64,000 nt of DNA from JAFNAG01 sp963824985. GTDB lineage: Bacteria; Acidobacteriota; UBA6911. Shown here in pieces: positions 1-10,000 of this stretch. Numbering within the stretch: position 1 is the first letter of the stretch; the number at the start of each line of letters is the position of its first letter. A program made the position numbers and the translations under genes. The notes beneath the pieces were generated by a model. That model saw only the letters and a program-made list of their open reading frames with translations. It made no database searches and was not told the origin of the DNA. The stretch covers positions 34,539 through 98,538 of the forward strand of contig CAWGRQ010000004.1 in assembly GCA_963824985.1 (NCBI GenBank). Direction: 5' to 3'.

Positions 1-1779
1 GAGGTCGTGCAGCAGAACTTCCGGGTGTCGAACACTTCAAACTGGCTCAAAGGAAAACACAACCTCAAGTTTGGCGGGGAAGTGCAGCATTCCCTTTACT
101 CGCGCCTGGTGGGCTATGACAATAGCCAGATCCGCTTCACCGGCGCTTACGCCAATACGGGCGCTCCACTCAACGGGCCGTGGCCGACGCTCGCGACTCC
201 CTCGGGCGACAATCAGTTTGCCCTGGCATGGGCCGATTTCCTGATGGGGAGAGCGCGCACCTTCCAGGCCACGGGAGCGGTGGACAATTCGTTTCACGGC
301 CTGGCCTGCTTCTTCTTCATCCAGGACCAGTTCAAAGTTACCCCGAGACTGACCATCACCCCGGGCCTGCGCTATGAATGGTACGGCGCTCAGACGTCGA
401 TGACGATGCTGGCGGGATACGTGGCCGGTCACAAGTCGGATCAGTTTGCGAATGCGCCCGTGGGCCTGGCGTTCGGCGGCGATCGGGGAATTCCCGCGGC
501 CATGAGGAACCCGGACCGCAACAACCTCGCACCGCGGCTGGGATTGGCCTGGGATGTTTTCGGCAAAGGCAAAATGGTGGCCCGGGCCGGGGCCGGGCTG
601 TATTATGCATATCCTCCCTTGAGCATCGTCGAACAGCTGTCTGCCCTCGTCGATTCTCCGACGCTTGCCGGGGGCAACGCCAGCCTGTCGAATTTGTGGG
701 GAACGTCGCACACCAACTCGGGTGATACGATGCTGCAGTACCCGGGCGGCATGCCGAGTTTCGATCGCGATCCGGCCCAGCGGAAGTGGCAGCCGACAGA
801 CATCATGGGGTACAGCCCCGACGCCACGACACCGTACCAGGTGCAGGTCAATGTCGGCGTCGAGCGAAAACTGATCCAGGGACTCACCATTATGGCCGGG
901 TACCTTGGAAATCGGGCGAGAAAAGGTTGGTCGGTGCGCGACCACAACCTGGCGTTGTGGCAGCCGGGCGCGGGCACAGGCAACGTGGATGCGCGCAGGC
1001 AGAACCAGACCTGGCGCGGGATCGACCTGATTTCCACCGATGTGAATGACAGCTATGATGCCGCGGAGTTTACAGCCACGCTCAGCAGGAGAGGTTTATA
1101 TGGCCGGGTGATCTATACACTGCGGCAGTTCCTTACCTCCGGCGCCAATGAGGGCCAGGAAGTCGGGATCGACAACAGCCCCACGGCCTGGGCACACAAC
1201 CCGCGCAATATCCGGGGAGATGTCGCTTCGGTGGTATCGCGCCAGCAGGTGCGCGGCATCTTCAACTACCAGTTGCCGAAGTTTTCCAGCAACGCCTGGA
1301 TAAAGCAGGGACTGAGCGGCTGGCAGGTGTCCGGAAATTTCTCCTGGTATGATGGGGACCGTCTGAACGTCATCCTCGGCCCGGACTACAATTTTGACGG
1401 GTTTGCCGGAGATCGGCCCAACCTTGTCGGGCCGATCCGCTACCTGAGACAGAAACAGGGCAACGCGGTTCTGTGGATCGACAGGAGCACCTTCGCCAAC
1501 CCGCCGGCGCCGAGCGCGGACAATCCCTATCCGTTCGGTAACCTGCCCCGCAACGCGGTGCGCGGCCCGAATCGGTTGTATATGGGCGCGGCCATCATGA
1601 AGAACTTCCTGCTCGGGGAGAAATACAGGCTGCAGTTGCGCCTGGACACTTCCAATCTCTTCAACCATCCAAACCTGAGCAGACCGGTGATGGACCTCTC
1701 ACGGTCCGATTTCGGGCTTATTCGGACGAAGGATGGCGGCGGCCGGGTCTTTCAGATGCACGCCAGGTTTGTCTTTTAG
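1..1779 (+). CDS. TonB-dependent receptor (Oar-like), C-terminal part
   Basis: The reading frame is open from the first base, so the 5' end lies outside the window. About 592 residues of an outer-membrane beta barrel are visible, with many alternating aromatic strands such as PRLTITPGLRYEWYG and YRLQLRLDTSNLFNHPN. The protein ends in an aromatic residue (FVF), as expected for the BAM-recognised last strand. The NLFN motif near the end and a likely N-terminal carboxypeptidase-regulatory plug region outside the window fit the large Oar-like receptors abundant in acidobacteria. These usually import or bind large substrates such as glycans or peptides, but no substrate can be read from this sequence. 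A 183-bp gap separates it from the next gene, so it is probably a separate unit. Confidence 0.85.
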   Translation, partial: EVVQQNFRVSNTSNWLKGKHNLKFGGEVQHSLYSRLVGYDNSQIRFTGAYANTGAPLNGPWPTLATPSGDNQFALAWADFLMGRARTFQATGAVDNSFHGLACFFFIQDQFKVTPRLTITPGLRYEWYGAQTSMTMLAGYVAGHKSDQFANAPVGLAFGGDRGIPAAMRNPDRNNLAPRLGLAWDVFGKGKMVARAGAGLYYAYPPLSIVEQLSALVDSPTLAGGNASLSNLWGTSHTNSGDTMLQYPGGMPSFDRDPAQRKWQPTDIMGYSPDATTPYQVQVNVGVERKLIQGLTIMAGYLGNRARKGWSVRDHNLALWQPGAGTGNVDARRQNQTWRGIDLISTDVNDSYDAAEFTATLSRRGLYGRVIYTLRQFLTSGANEGQEVGIDNSPTAWAHNPRNIRGDVASVVSRQQVRGIFNYQLPKFSSNAWIKQGLSGWQVSGNFSWYDGDRLNVILGPDYNFDGFAGDRPNLVGPIRYLRQKQGNAVLWIDRSTFANPPAPSADNPYPFGNLPRNAVRGPNRLYMGAAIMKNFLLGEKYRLQLRLDTSNLFNHPNLSRPVMDLSRSDFGLIRTKDGGGRVFQMHARFVF

Positions 1780-1962
1780 CGGACTGATGTCCGTCGGGTT
1801 GACCGCAATCTTTGGCGCGGCGGACGGTCTGTGGGTACAGAGCCTGTTTTCACCGATAGGCGCTCCGATCCGGTGAGAGAAGGGAATGGCGCCCAAATAA
1901 GGCGAACCCCCGGCAGGATCCATGCGTATTAGGGAGCGACACAACGGAGGCCGCCTCGGGTC

Positions 1963-2907
1963 ATGACGTTCGCTGGACATGCAATTCAAACTGAAGGGTT
2001 GACGCGCCGCTATGGGCTCATCACGGCGGTGGATGGCCTGAACCTGCATGTCCCTACCGGCAGTGTCTATGGTTTTCTCGGTCCGAATGGGGCCGGAAAA
2101 ACGACGACCATCCGCATGCTGATGGGACTGATCCGGCCGGATGCGGGGACAGCGCGCATTTTCGGTCAGGCCCTGAGGGAACATCGGGAATCCGTGCTCT
2201 CCGGCACGGGTGCTCTGGTGGAGGCGCCCTCCATCTACGGGCACCTGACCGGCAGACAGAACCTCGAGGTCACCCGCCGCCTCAAAGGAGTGTCCGCCGC
2301 GGACGTCGACAAGGCGCTGCAGGTTGTCCGGCTGACCGACGCTGCCGGGCGAACGGCCCGAGAGTATTCTCTTGGCATGAAGCAGCGCCTCGCGCTGGCG
2401 CTTGCGTTTCTCGGAGGCGCGCGACTCCTGGTACTCGACGAGCCCACCAACGGTCTCGATCCCGCTGGAATCAGGGAGATCCGGGAATTGCTGCGCAGCC
2501 TTCCCGTCGAACACGGAATCACCGTGTTTCTCTCGAGCCACCTTTTGGGGGAGGTCGAACAGATCGCAACTCACATCGGAATCATCGCCGTGGGCAGGTT
2601 GCTCTTTCAGGGCACTCTCGAAGAACTGCAGCGCACCTGGCGCGCGCGGGCGATCGTGGAGGTGTCCTCCCCTGAGGCAGCGCTGGGGGTGTTGCGGACC
2701 GGAGGCTGGGAAGCGGATCAAGACGGGGGAGGAGGTTTGCGTGTTTCCGTTGAGGGAAAGGAAGACCTGGCGAAGCTGAACGCACTGCTGGTCGGGCGCG
2801 GACACAACGTCTATCGGCTCGGCCTGGAGGAACGGTCGTTGGAGGCAAGCTTCCTGCAGCTGACCCATTTCAACACGCGCGGCGACGCCGGACGGGAGAC
2901 GCTATGA
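1963..2907 (+). CDS. ABC transporter ATP-binding protein (BcrA/DrrA-like)
   Basis: A 314-aa nucleotide-binding subunit of an ABC-2 type exporter. Walker A is GPNGAGKTT (about residues 41-49), the signature is YSLGMKQRLALA (about 136-147), and Walker B with its catalytic Glu is LLVLDEPTNGLDP (about 156-168). The H-loop is in FLSSHLLGEVE. A C-terminal extension of about 90 residues after the ATPase core is typical of bacitracin or antibiotic exporter ATPases. A GGAGG lies about 10 nt before the ATG. It overlaps the permease gene by 4 nt (ATGA), so the two are translationally coupled and form one transporter. The substrate is unknown; self-resistance or lipid/antibiotic export would be typical of the family. 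Confidence 0.9.
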   Translation: MTFAGHAIQTEGLTRRYGLITAVDGLNLHVPTGSVYGFLGPNGAGKTTTIRMLMGLIRPDAGTARIFGQALREHRESVLSGTGALVEAPSIYGHLTGRQNLEVTRRLKGVSAADVDKALQVVRLTDAAGRTAREYSLGMKQRLALALAFLGGARLLVLDEPTNGLDPAGIREIRELLRSLPVEHGITVFLSSHLLGEVEQIATHIGIIAVGRLLFQGTLEELQRTWRARAIVEVSSPEAALGVLRTGGWEADQDGGGGLRVSVEGKEDLAKLNALLVGRGHNVYRLGLEERSLEASFLQLTHFNTRGDAGRETL

Positions 2908-3686
2908 ATATCGGAACGGCATTGACGCGGGCGCTATCGGCCGACGCGCTCAAACTGCGTCGCACCCTGGCTCTGTGGATGGTCCTGATCGCCCCGATGA
3001 CGGTCAATCTGATTGTGCTGCTGAACTTTCTCAGGGTCCGTGAAAGTCTCTTCCGCAATTCACAGCTCGATATCTGGACCTGGTTCGCACGCAACGCCAT
3101 CGGCTTCTGGGGCCTGCTGATGCTGCCTCTTTTTGTGGCTCTCGAAACCGCGCTGCTGAACGGAATCGAACATTCCGCCAACGGCTGGAAGCATCTCTTC
3201 TCCCTCCCCGTTCCGCGCTGGGCGATATACCTGTCGAAGCAGATCTTCGGCCTGGGCCTGCTCGCTGCCGCCGACTTCGTTCTGCTCGCCGGCGTTCTGG
3301 CCAGCGGCGGGCTGGTGCTGATACTCGGATTGCGCGCGGATCTGACGGCATCCTCAGCCATACCCTGGTCTTATTTGATGGCTCTCTTCGTGCCTACCTA
3401 TTTCGCTTCCTGGCTGATGGTGGCCATCCACGTCTTTGTAAGCATGCGCTGGCAGAGCTTCACGGTCCCGCTGGGACTGGGAATGGTGGCGACCGTCGCC
3501 GGATTCATGATCGCCAACTCGAGGCTCTGGGCCGCGCTCTTTCCCTGGACGCTGCCGATAGCTTCCGTCCGTCACCTGCTTGGGAGCGCCGCCTCCGGAC
3601 AAGTCCCCATCATCCTGGGCTGCCTGGGTGGAGTTCTCGCCATCCTGCTGGCCGGCCTGTACATGACGCGCCGCGACGTTGCCTGA
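2904..3686 (+). CDS. ABC-2 type transporter permease
   Basis: A 260-aa membrane protein with about six hydrophobic segments, starting at the ATGA overlap with the ATPase gene. Characteristic stretches are an N-terminal helix (LWMVLIAPMTVNLIVLLNFL), a loop HSANGWKHLFSLPVPRW typical of ABC-2 permeases, and a last helix LGCLGGVLAILLAGLYM followed by the basic tail TRRDVA. The length and the HSANGWKHLFSLPVP-type coupling region match bacitracin/lantibiotic-type permease subunits. It should form the membrane channel for the ATPase just upstream. Nothing indicates the cargo. No gene follows on this strand until the transposase remnant, so the pair seems to be a two-gene operon. Confidence 0.85.
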   Translation: MNIGTALTRALSADALKLRRTLALWMVLIAPMTVNLIVLLNFLRVRESLFRNSQLDIWTWFARNAIGFWGLLMLPLFVALETALLNGIEHSANGWKHLFSLPVPRWAIYLSKQIFGLGLLAAADFVLLAGVLASGGLVLILGLRADLTASSAIPWSYLMALFVPTYFASWLMVAIHVFVSMRWQSFTVPLGLGMVATVAGFMIANSRLWAALFPWTLPIASVRHLLGSAASGQVPIILGCLGGVLAILLAGLYMTRRDVA

Positions 3687-3807
3687 TGTGGGTGCATCGG
3701 GTCGGACCTGTAACCCTCCCCGAAATTCCTGCGCATTTTTGACCGGAAATCAGTAGACAAATTCGCTCCTCCATATCGGGCGGGGAGACCTGCCATTGGA
3801 GGACAAG

Positions 3808-4939
3808 ATGGACGAAGAGAGGAAGTCCCCGGATCCGCTGGCGCTCTCCGAAGCGCCGCAGTGTGCCGGTCAGGAGGACCCGGCCGTGTTGCAGGACGAC
3901 ATGGTTCTGTCAGCACAGGGAGAGGGACTGCAGACTGAGCCCGAGGGTGCAGACGGCGTTACTGATTTCGCGCTGTCGGGTGAAGAAGTTGTGGAACCGG
4001 AGATAGAACCGCGGCTGCCGCTTCGGTCCGGAGCGGGAAGAGGGCGTCGGCTGGTACGCAAGGAAGATCAGGCTCGAGTTGTGCCGACCGGTGCCCAGCG
4101 GCTGTTGATCCTCGACACGTGGCAGCGGAGCGGCTTGCCGGCCGGCGACTTCGCTCCCCTGGTCGGGATCTCGAAGCACACGCTGTATGCTTGGAAGAAG
4201 CAGTTCGACGCAGCATGGTCCGGCCGGGCTGATGGAGAAGCCGCGGGGGGCGACGACGGGGAGCAGGCTGCCGGAGGTCACCAAGCGGACGATCCTGATG
4301 CTCAAGCAGTTGCATCCGGAGTGGGGCTGCCAGCGGATCAGCGATGAGCTGCTGCGGGGACCGGCCTTGGCGGCCAGCGCTGCGGCGGTGGCCCGGGTGC
4401 TGCACGAGGCCGGCTACCAGATGGAGGAACGGGTCACGCGGCCGCATCCGGACAAGGAGCGGCGTTTCGAGCGGGCGCGGCCCAATCAGCTCTGGCAGAC
4501 GGACCTGTTCACCTTCATCTTGAAGCGGCAGAACCGGCGGCTGTACCTGGTGGCGTTCATGGACGATCACAGCCGGTTCCTGGTCGGCTACGGGCTGCAC
4601 GCCAGCGCGTCGCGGCGCTTGGTGCTGGAGGTGCTGCGGGCGGCGATCGCCACCTATGGTCGCCGGCGGAAGATCCTCACGGACAATGGGACCCAGTACG
4701 TCACGTGGCGGGGCAAGAGCCAGTTTCGCGGGAGTTGGAGAAGCAGGGGATCCGGCAGGTCGTGGCGCGTCGCAAGCGTCCGCAGACGCTGGGCAAGATC
4801 GAGCGGTTCTGGGGCACGCTGTGGCGGGAGTGTCGTCAGCACGGCCGTGTTTCTGGACCTGGAAGATGCCCGGCGGCGGATCGGTTGTTTCATCGACCAT
4901 TATAATTTTGGATCAAACTCCCCTAATGCCGTTAGATAA
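3808..4939 (+). pseudogene. DDE (rve-type) transposase, frameshifted and truncated
   Basis: The start has a good GGAGG site. An acidic leader is followed by a helix-turn-helix (PLVGISKHTLYAWKKQFD), then near 4225 the frame changes to the integrase core. The catalytic triad is visible across frames: first Asp in NQLWQTDLFTF, second Asp in ILTDNGTQY, Glu in TLGKIERFWGTLW. The Glu part is in another frame (about 4705-4850), and the reading returns to the first frame for LEDARRRIGCFIDHYNF. At least three frameshifts are therefore needed. The family normally continues past HYNF with a RPHQG-type segment of several dozen residues; here it stops at 4939 next to the integrase remnant, so the 3' end is lost. 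The family is IS481/IS3-like; the exact one cannot be fixed. Confidence 0.8.
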
Positions 4940-4962
4940 AGAAGGATATCAGGAGGAAATGC

Positions 4963-5232
4963 ATGGGCACGGAGCCGGGACCTCAGAGGATGCATCCAAC
5001 GGGGCAACCTCATGCGGGAGGTGAACCCAGGCTGTTGGATCGCGTACGGAAGGCAATTCGGGTGCGGCATTACAGCCGGCGCACGGAACGGGCCTATGTC
5101 CAGTGGATCAAGCGATTCATCAGGACAGTCCAGGAGCTTCTGGGGCATGAGGATGTCAAAACTACCATGATTTATACGCACGTCCTCAACAAAGGAGGCC
5201 GTGGAGTCAGGAGCCCGGCAGACTCCCTCTAA
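4963..5232 (+). pseudogene. intI: Integron integrase (IntI) with large in-frame internal deletion
   Basis: An 89-aa ORF with a strong AGGAGG site. Residues about 22-53 (PRLLDRVRKAIRVRHYSRR, then AYVQWIKRFI) match the start of integron-type tyrosine recombinases. Residues 54-89 (TVQELLGHEDVKTTMIYTHV and GGRGVRSP) match the last 35 residues of IntI, including the nucleophilic Tyr in MIYTHV. Integron integrases are usually about 320-340 aa, so about 230 residues, with the catalytic Arg, Lys and the IntI-specific insert, are missing. The join is in frame. It cannot be catalytically active. The first integron cassette lies about 200 bp downstream on the same strand. The call rests on strong similarity to IntI termini as I know them. 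Confidence 0.8.
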
Positions 5233-5447
5233 GGGCTTGTGGCGGCATATCCCGATGCTGCAAGGTAGCCACCCGTGCGGCATAACATCCTCCGATTGCA
5301 GGATCAGTACGGCTGCAAATATGTCCGGAAATAATAGTTGCAGTCCGCACTGATTGTGCTGATAATCGGCGCTAAGCTGATCTAAAAACTGTGTTTGTGT
5401 ACTTTTCACGTGTTAGTTACGCCGGTCAGCATAATTACAAGTTAGAC
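5233..5447 (+). other. Candidate attI region ending in core site GTTAGAC
   Basis: This gene-free stretch lies between the integrase remnant and the first cassette. It ends in GTTAGAC (5441-5447), a perfect match to the GTTRRRY recombination core of integrons, 13 bp before the cassette ATG. attI sites lack the long palindrome of attC, which fits what is seen. The rest of the region shows no clear gene. The attI assignment is inference from position and core sequence. Confidence 0.4.
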
Positions 5448-5460
5448 AGGCAAAGCAATT

Positions 5461-5836
5461 ATGTTCAGCCATGAAAAACCAAAAACCCAGAGAATACCGG
5501 ACGAGCCTGATTTTCGTTGCTCGTTCTGCAATAAGGGTCAGAACGATGTCCGGAAGCTCATAGCCGGTCCGACGGTCTACATTTGCGACGAATGTGTTCA
5601 AACGTGCGTAGAGATCATTGCGCAAGATACGGAAGCAAGGGCAGGAAACAGCAGGTCAGAGGTCAACCAACGGCCAATCAACCGGGGAAAAGCAGGCCCA
5701 AGCACAGGTCTGCAGGCTCTGCGGATTTCCGGTGTTGTTGGAAGATGCTCTGGCGATCGAGGAGCGCGGTTTTCTTTGCCTGGGGTGTGTGGGTGCGGTT
5801 GAGGCCGCCATCGCCGAGCGGAATTTGGCGGAGTAG
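5461..5836 (+). pseudogene. ClpX-type zinc-finger protein with second Cys4 module, frameshifted
   Basis: The first frame encodes a C4 zinc finger of the ClpX N-terminal type: CSFCNKGQNDVRKLIAG followed by YICDECVQTCVEII. ClpX uses this domain for dimerisation and adaptor or substrate binding; here no AAA+ domain follows. After about residue 55 the frame is lost, and a shifted frame (5618-5836) carries a second Cys pair module, CRLCGFPVLLEDALAIEE then CLGCVGAVEAAI. Read together this gives a protein of about 125 aa with two zinc modules and one frameshift between about 5605 and 5700. It lies between an integron core site and an attC site, so it is a gene cassette. It could be a stand-alone adaptor-like protein; the frameshift may be real or an assembly error. 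Confidence 0.65.
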
Positions 5837-5843
5837 GCTAGCT

Positions 5844-5907
5844 GTCTAACTATTCGCTCCAGCGGTCGGTCCGCTGCGCGTTCCGCCGCTGAGCTCAAAC
5901 GTTAGAA
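5844..5907 (+). other. attC recombination site (+ orientation)
   Basis: R'' is GTCTAAC (5844-5850, perfect RYYYAAC) and R' is GTTAGAA (5901-5907, last base off consensus). Between them are imperfect complementary arms, CGCTCCAGCGG on the left and CCGCCGCTGAGCTC on the right, with extrahelical bases, as in integron attC hairpins. It starts 8 bp after the stop codon of the zinc-finger cassette. The arms closely resemble the attC sites at 32.4 and 33.5 kb. Confidence 0.75.
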
Positions 5908-5984
5908 TGCACGCGACCTTCGCTGAAATCGCGGATGGGCGGATGCTGCGCAATTCCGGCAGGTGAGGAGACGTAAGATGGGGA

Positions 5985-6125
5985 AATTGTGGACGCAACC
6001 CCTTTTATGAGATTGGTGGGATCGGAGCCGGCGGGAAGCTAGGCTTGGGTGTAAAGCGAGCATCGAGACTGGTCCCCACCACGATTCCCGCACCACCTAG
6101 AAATAGGGGACGCAACCCATTATAC
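5985..6125 (+). repeat. Two REP-like copies upstream of RAYT remnant
   Basis: Positions 5985-6008 and 6101-6125 share the motif GGACGCAACCC followed by a T/A-rich tail (CTTTTAT or ATTATAC). The second copy ends 36 bp before the transposase start. An inverted relative lies just after the transposase (6977-7000). This arrangement fits palindromic repeats mobilised by REP-associated tyrosine transposases. About 80 bp between the copies shows no gene. Confidence 0.6.
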
Positions 6126-6161
6126 ATTGACATGCCCGGGGCTTGTGAGTAGGAGGGCCCG

Positions 6162-6981
6162 ATGCCGAGAATCGCAAGAGCTGTAATCCCTGGAATTGCT
6201 CATCACGTCACGCAAAGGGGCAACCGGCGGGAGGATATATTTTTTGAGGAGGCGGATCGGCAGCGCTACCTGCAGCTTCTGCTGGAATATTCCAGCAAGC
6301 ATGGGCTGGGAATACTGGCCTATTGCCTGATGACCAACCAACGTTTATGTTGAGCTCAATATAAATAGTGTGCAGTAACCTTCGCGGTGAGCGGCAGAAA
6401 AACCGCAAAACCCGAGGAAAGTGCGCGGAGGACAGCCCCAACTTCACATAATCCGGAACTTCACATAACACGTTCACCTGGTGTGCATACCGGAGAGGGC
6501 CCGAACGTTGGGATCGGTATTCCGGCCATTGGATTTGCGCTATACGCAGCATATCAACCTCGCGCTTGGGCTTACGGGGCGATTATGGCAAGGGCGTCCG
6601 TTTTCATGCGCGCTCGACGATGAGCATTTGATCGCGGCCGTGCGCTATGTGGAACGGAACCCGGTGCGGGCGCGGATGGCGCGCAAGGCGGAGCAATATC
6701 CGTGGAGCAGCGCGGCGGCACACTGAGGGCGGCGCCCGGATCCGTTGTTAAGCCCGCTCGATGGGTTGGTGCCGGTAAGGACGGAAGACTGGTCGGCATG
6801 GCTGGCCGAGAAGGGGGACGAGGAGATGCTGGCGACGATCCGGCTTCACACGCGAACGGACCGTCCGGCAGGGGACAAGAGATTTGTGTCGGGGCTGGAA
6901 GCCCGCCTGGGACGCCGGCTGCAGGCCAGACCCATTGGGCGGCCCAGGAAAGGAAGGACAGAAGCATTGTCGAAAAAATAA
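6162..6981 (+). pseudogene. REP-associated tyrosine transposase (RAYT, IS200-like), disrupted
   Basis: The start MPRIARAVIPGIAHHVTQRG is the classic RAYT N-terminus. The frame breaks at CLMTNQ, where the catalytic HUH motif (normally CLMTNHVH) should be. About 150 bp of foreign sequence follows. The C-terminal half then resumes in another frame (from about 6510) with GRLWQGRPFSCALDDEHL and VRYVERNPVRARM, is stopped by one TGA at 6724-6726, and continues in frame to LGRRLQARPIGRPRKG. It has therefore lost the HUH motif, gained an insertion and a nonsense codon, and cannot be active. Inverted GGGACGCA repeats flank it. RAYTs are single-copy transposases that move REP palindromes. Confidence 0.8.
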
Positions 6982-7000
6982 TGGGATGCGTCCCTTTTAT
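6977..7000 (-). repeat. REP-like repeat downstream of RAYT, inverted
   Basis: The reverse complement contains AAAGGGACGCATCCCATTAT, matching the 6101-6125 copy at nearly every base but in opposite orientation. With the upstream copies it brackets the RAYT remnant. Confidence 0.6.
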
Positions 7001-7059
7001 CGGGCCATTTTCGACCAGGAAGCAATCGTCGTCGATCCCCATTGCGCCGGCAGCGAGAT

Positions 7060-10000
7060 TCATTCCGATGGCCGGAGGCGGAATCCCGGCCCGACGGTTT
7101 CGAATCCGGCTTCCAGCAGGTAGGGCGCCAGCGGTCCCCTTGCCGCCGGCACCCCCTCCTCGGCGGACCAGCCCAGTCCAGGTCTTGCGGTTTTCCGGGC
7201 CCAGCCGGCGAGCGCGCAAGCCGCTGCGCGGGCGACCATGGATCTGGAAGGTTCGTCGGATGGGAGAAAAATCCGCAGCTCGGCCTGGTCGCGCGAAACA
7301 AAGGCGGCCAGCAAACCGTTCACCAGCGCCACGTGAGCTCCGGGAACGCGCGCCAGGCGCGCCTCATCCCTCGGCCATGGCAGGATGGCGCCGTAAGGAT
7401 TCGCCGGATCGACCGCTGAGAGAACCACGCCGTGAAGCTCGTCGCTGGATATCTCCGCCAGCTCACGAAGCCGTTCGAGGGCGCCGGGGTCCGCGAATTG
7501 CGAGCCTCCGAGGCCGGCGATAAAATACCCGCGCCGGAGCTTGCCCTGATTCTCCAAGGCGGAGAGCACAGGGTAGATCGCGGCAAAGCCGCCGGCCACT
7601 CCTTCGAAGGCGACGGCGTCGCGTGTGAGAATTCCGTGCCGGGCGATAAGCTGACCGGCAATCGCCATCATCCTTTCCGTGGGGGTGGGACTGCCGGCGT
7701 GATCGACGGACAGGAGGCTCCAACGCCCGCCGGCCGTGGGCGGCAACGGCCTCCGGGTCCGGAATGCAGCCAGCTTGCGGCTGGAGCGCTTTCGCGCGGG
7801 CTTTTCCGCGAGCAGCGCCCGCAACGGGCCGAGGGTATCGTTGGTGACCTCGCCCGCCCAAACCAGGTCCCAGAGCGCATCGAGCACGAGGCGCTGCATG
7901 CCCCCTCCCACTGCGGCATGCAGGTCGGGAAAGAACCTTGCGCCGGTTTCACCCAGAATTCGCCGGATGGCATCGTGCATCTCACCCCGGGGCCCGGCTC
8001 CCGGCGCCGGGCGCAAAAGGGGAAGATTGTCTGTAAGGTACAGGGCGACTTTGCCATCCCGCTCGCCGAGCGGTGTCACTCCCACCCACACCACTTCTCC
8101 TGCGGCCATCAACAGATCGAGATCTTCCGGGCGATAGGAACTCAGCCGGGCCGGCAGAACGGCACTCTCGAGGGTTGAAGCCGGAATGGCCGTTCCCTGA
8201 AGCCGCTCAATAACATCGAGTAGTGCGTCAGGCCCGCTTCGGCCCGGCTGCTCTTCCCCAAACACCTGGACTCCCTGCCAGTCGAGAAGAAGCCGGGCCA
8301 GCACGGACGGTTCCGCCGGTTCCACCTGCCTGCGGAAGCGCGCCAGCGACCGGCGGCGGAGGGCGGCAAGCACTTCGGCATCGCACCACTCCCGGCCTCT
8401 TCCGCCGGGGCGGAACTCGCCCTCGAGCACCTGACCCGAGGCGGCGAGCCGCTGCAGCGCTCCCGTGACGGCGATTTCGCTCGTGCCATAGCGCCTGGCC
8501 GGATCTGCCGCAGCGAAAGGGCCATGGGTGCGGGCATAGCGCCCCATGATTTCGGCGAGCGCGTCGGGCACAGCTTCGAGAAAAGCGTCCGGCAGGCCGG
8601 GAGGAGGAGACACGCCGAAGGCATCGCGGTAGCGCCCGATCTCTTCGGCGGCTATCAGCCTTTCCTCCCCGCTCAGGCGGATCCGGATCGCACGCCGCTC
8701 ATCGATCAAATGCCGGATCAGGTCGCCCGCAAATGCCTGGACTTTGCGAGCCGTTTGCTGCATCTCCTGCTCAGGCTTGCGCGGCGCGACCCGAGCAAAA
8801 ATCTCCCCCGGCGTGAGGTCCCCGATTCTCAGCAAAAGATCGTGCAGGCGGTCCGGACTCGACGCTTTACGGCCTTCCTCGAGGCCCTGCAGTGCGATCT
8901 CGACTTCTTCGAGCACCGCCGGATCCAGCATCTCCCGCAATTCGGACTCGCCGAGCAGCTCGCGCAGCTGGCGCTGATCCACGGAGAGGGCGTGGGCCCG
9001 GCGCTCCGCAAGCGGAGCGTCTCCGTCGTAAATGTAATTGCCGACATACCCGAACAGGAGCGAGGCAGAAAAAGGTGAAGGGGAGCCCGTGTCCACGGTC
9101 ACGAGCCGGATCTCGCGCCGGCGCACGCGAACCGCGAGATCTACGAGCGCCGGCAAGTCAAAGATATCTTTCAGACACTCCCGGTAGGCTTCGAGCACGA
9201 TCGGAAACGAGCGGAACTGCGCGGCGACCGCCAGCAGGTCGGAAGCCCGCTTGCGCTGCATCCACAGGGGAGTGCGCTGCCCGGGCCGCCGGCGCGGGAG
9301 CAGAAGGGCGCGCGCGGCCGCTTCCCGGAAACTCGCGGCGAACATTGCCGAGCCGCCAAGCGCACCGACGACCAGGGCCTCGATCTCTTCCGGTTCGGGG
9401 AGCAGCGACGCCGCATCCGGTGGGCGATCCCGGTCGGGCAGCCGCAGGACGATGCCGTCGTCACTCCAGAGGGTGTCGATTTCCGGCTCTCCCGCGCGCT
9501 CCAGATGAGCCCGGATCGCGAGGGTCCAGGGTGCGTGCACCCGCCCGCCGAAGGGAGAGAGCAGACACAGCCGCCAGTCCCCCATCTCATCCCGGAATCG
9601 CTCCAGAACGATCGTGCGATCGTCCGGAAGCGCACCGGTCGCAAGCTTCTGCTCTTCGAGATATGCCAGCAGGTTGCGCGCCCCGGTTTCATCCAGAGCG
9701 TGACGCTCGACGAGGCGTGCGACGGCCTTCGGCCGGGACACGGAAAGCAGTTCGCGGGTGAGCCTGCCGATCGCGCGACCGAGCTCCACGGGCCGCGGCG
9801 GCCGGTCGGCCCGCCAGAACGGCATGCGGCCCGGCGCGCCGGGAGCGGGCGCGACCAGCACCCGGTCGCGCGTGATTTCGACGATGCGCCAGCTGGAAGC
9901 GCCCAGGATGAAGACATCCCCGACGCGACTTTCAAAAACCATCTCTTCATCCAGCTCGCCGACGCGGCCTCCTCCCCGCCGGCTGCCGCCATTGCCGGGA

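Noticed and set aside
37..945. Long minus-strand frame of 302 aa opposite the TonB receptor
   Set aside because: It is antisense to a clear beta-barrel gene, has no recognisable domain and its composition follows from the third-position GC bias of the real gene.
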